64,000 nt of DNA from contig JBCFYV010000100.1 in the NCBI GenBank assembly GCA_039000515.1, forward strand, positions 21,146,369 through 21,210,368, in the 5' to 3' direction. The notes beneath the pieces were generated by a model. It saw nothing but the letters and a program-made list of their open reading frames with translations. It searched no databases and had not been told where the DNA came from. Shown here piece after piece: positions 62,445 through 64,000 of this stretch (the stretch's first letter is position 1; each line of letters opens with the position of its first letter). Origin of the DNA: Timema cristinae. Taxonomy: Eukaryota; Arthropoda; Insecta; Phasmatodea; Timematidae. Made by a program: the position numbers and the translations under genes.

Positions 62445-64000
62445 AGCATGTGTTGTTCTAAGAATGTGGAGAAACAAATATCATACACTATATTAATATT
62501 ATTCTAACATTCAAATCGTTGCACTCTACATCATCTATTTAACCGTAATTATTGTATATTGTTAAAGAATGAAGAACTATATTATTATTAAACCAACAGA
62601 GATGTTTAACTTAAACAATATCACATGGTTTTCTGAATAAACTTAGGTTTTCTATTTAAGACCTCAGGCAACAAACTTCCAATGATTACCATTGTATATA
62701 TCATATGCATTACTCTTATATTAAGAAGAAACGTTTATGGTTTAGTTATCTGTATATTTTTAAATAAGGGTGCATTTAACTATATGTGGACTTATTACAA
62801 TAGTATGCCCGAAATTTTAATGTAACGTAGTAAATAAAGCTTCTTTTTTTATTGATTATTATATCAGAAACCAGTCCGATAATTGTATCTTAATTATTAA
62901 TATAAAATTCTTGTAAACTCAGTATTGTCCATGAAATATATTGAATTTAATATTATGTTACATCAATCATTCTTATAGTTGGGACTAGATTATGTTTTGT
63001 CTATTTTTAAGTGTTACCACTAATTTGAATTAGAATATCTATATAAGTTGTGGTTAATCAGAGTTTTGTAAGTAGTTACATATATTTAGTTGGATTGGAT
63101 TTATAGAAGAACAATATATCTAACATTTTCTTTGATGTCCTATTAACATTAGTTTTGATAAAAGTATTTATCCACTTTTAACATAAATCAATGAATCTGA
63201 GAGAGTTTTATTAGTTCCGTTATATTAATATGTGCTGTAAATATTATATTCAAGAATGAATAAATATAACATTATTAATTGTTTAAATATTGGTTTTATT
63301 TAGATTTTGAAATACTATTCATATTTTATATTAAAATAAATTGAATTATAATTAATCTAGTAAATTATAGAGGAAATAACATCTTGTGGGTTTAATTTGA
63401 GCAATTTATATAAATAACGAGATTAAAAATTAAAATGTTTATTGGATATGATAAAAATCATGTTTAACGACACTTTTCTTCAATGTGTCAGAATATGAAT
63501 AATAAAATTGTGTTTTTATATAAAAAGCTAAATTCCTCAAGTTTTATCATTCCGAACATAATGTTTAATGTCATATTGTTTTTTAGTAAGCTTATATGAA
63601 ATTTGTGAAGTATATATTTTCATTCTAAATTCAGGGGAATTTGTGTGAAAATTAAACTAAATCCAAGATCAAAACATCTGCAACTTTGAACTTGGTATAA
63701 TATAAAACAACTCATAATCTAATAGTGTTACCCTTTTAATTCAAAAATCATGATTCATTCTCAAGGTACATACAGTAATAAATTTTACATGGATAATTTA
63801 ATTCTAGATAGGTATTTAATTTGAGAAACGCTACTTGTAATTTTATACGGTATTGTCTGGAGGTGAGGATACCAGGTTCTCACCCAGGACACCATGGTTT
63901 GTTTACCGATGCCAGAAACTTTTATGACCATCAATAAATCAGTCCCAATTAATCGCTATTTTCATTTATTTACAAGATGTATGTTCTAATAAACTCATTT

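Larger units (their letters stand above)
42221..64000. repeat. tandem array of ~2.85-kb units carrying tRNA-Asp
   Basis: Unit boundaries measured at successive tRNA 3' ends (42393, 45246, 48063, 50949, 53807, 56657, 59518, 62375) are 2853, 2817, 2886, 2858, 2850, 2861 and 2857 bp apart. The two outliers are explained by a 34-bp deletion and a 34-bp duplication inside the tRNA. Each unit is AT-rich, non-coding and in the same orientation. The leftmost unit is most diverged and units from about 50.9 kb onward are very alike, the usual pattern of an array homogenised internally and decaying at its edge. The array runs past the window end. Confidence 0.95.

Noticed and set aside
42221..64000. CRISPR array or rDNA
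   Set aside because: The units are 2.85 kb with no short repeat-spacer pattern, and no rRNA sequence is present.

Overview
The window is animal (metazoan) nuclear DNA, AT-rich and almost entirely repeats and mobile-element remains. No intact host protein-coding gene was found. tRNA-derived SINEs, a degenerate Ty1/copia element, a PIF/Harbinger MITE and a Polinton/Maverick fragment point to an invertebrate, probably an arthropod. The species cannot be named from the sequence.

Layout. 1-2.3 kb is homopolymer-rich and looks like poorly polished sequence; it holds a three-unit ~195-bp tandem repeat. 2.3-16.6 kb is AT-rich intergenic DNA with old SINE copies (3.7, 5.55 and 10.6 kb), two copies of a ~300-bp palindromic element whose two ends both look like tRNA (6.02-6.35 and 11.96-12.24 kb), and a ~215-bp poly-C tract at 11.0 kb. 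16.6-19.0 kb carries minus-strand copia gag and pol remains. 17.63-22.60 kb and 22.70-27.64 kb are the same ~4.95-kb sequence on either side of a gap of exactly 100 Ns. Both edges at the gap coincide with the repeat edges, so this is most likely one locus assembled twice. Each copy contains a pair of ~0.6-kb inverted arms that resemble LTRs. 31.2-31.9 kb has two SINEs in opposite orientation, each with its own target-site duplication. 34.78-35.33 kb is a Harbinger-type element with ~38-bp TIRs, TTA duplications and a piece of transposase.

36.4-42.1 kb is a block of minus-strand genes from a Polinton/Maverick (adintovirus-like) element. In transcription order it holds an unnamed conserved protein, a retroviral-type integrase, a probable minor capsid protein, a small basic pX/pVI-like protein, an F54H12.2-like probable major capsid protein, an unnamed ORF, an adenain-like cysteine protease and another unnamed ORF. 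Every gene except the small basic one is broken by stops, frameshifts or deletion. DNA polymerase B and the packaging ATPase are not visible, so this is a dead fragment.

From about 42.22 kb to the window end (and beyond) runs a tandem array of ~2.85-kb units, each with one tRNA-Asp(GTC) gene or pseudogene on the minus strand. Eight tRNA sites are present. Two are perfect 72-nt genes, one has a single stem mismatch and five are damaged. Sites 2 and 3 carry a 34-bp deletion and a 34-bp duplication that use the same 8-bp repeat inside the tRNA. This tRNA-bearing macrosatellite is the most unusual structure in the window. Because the two copies around the gap differ largely by small indels, single-base frameshifts in this assembly should be treated cautiously; in-frame stops are better evidence of decay.
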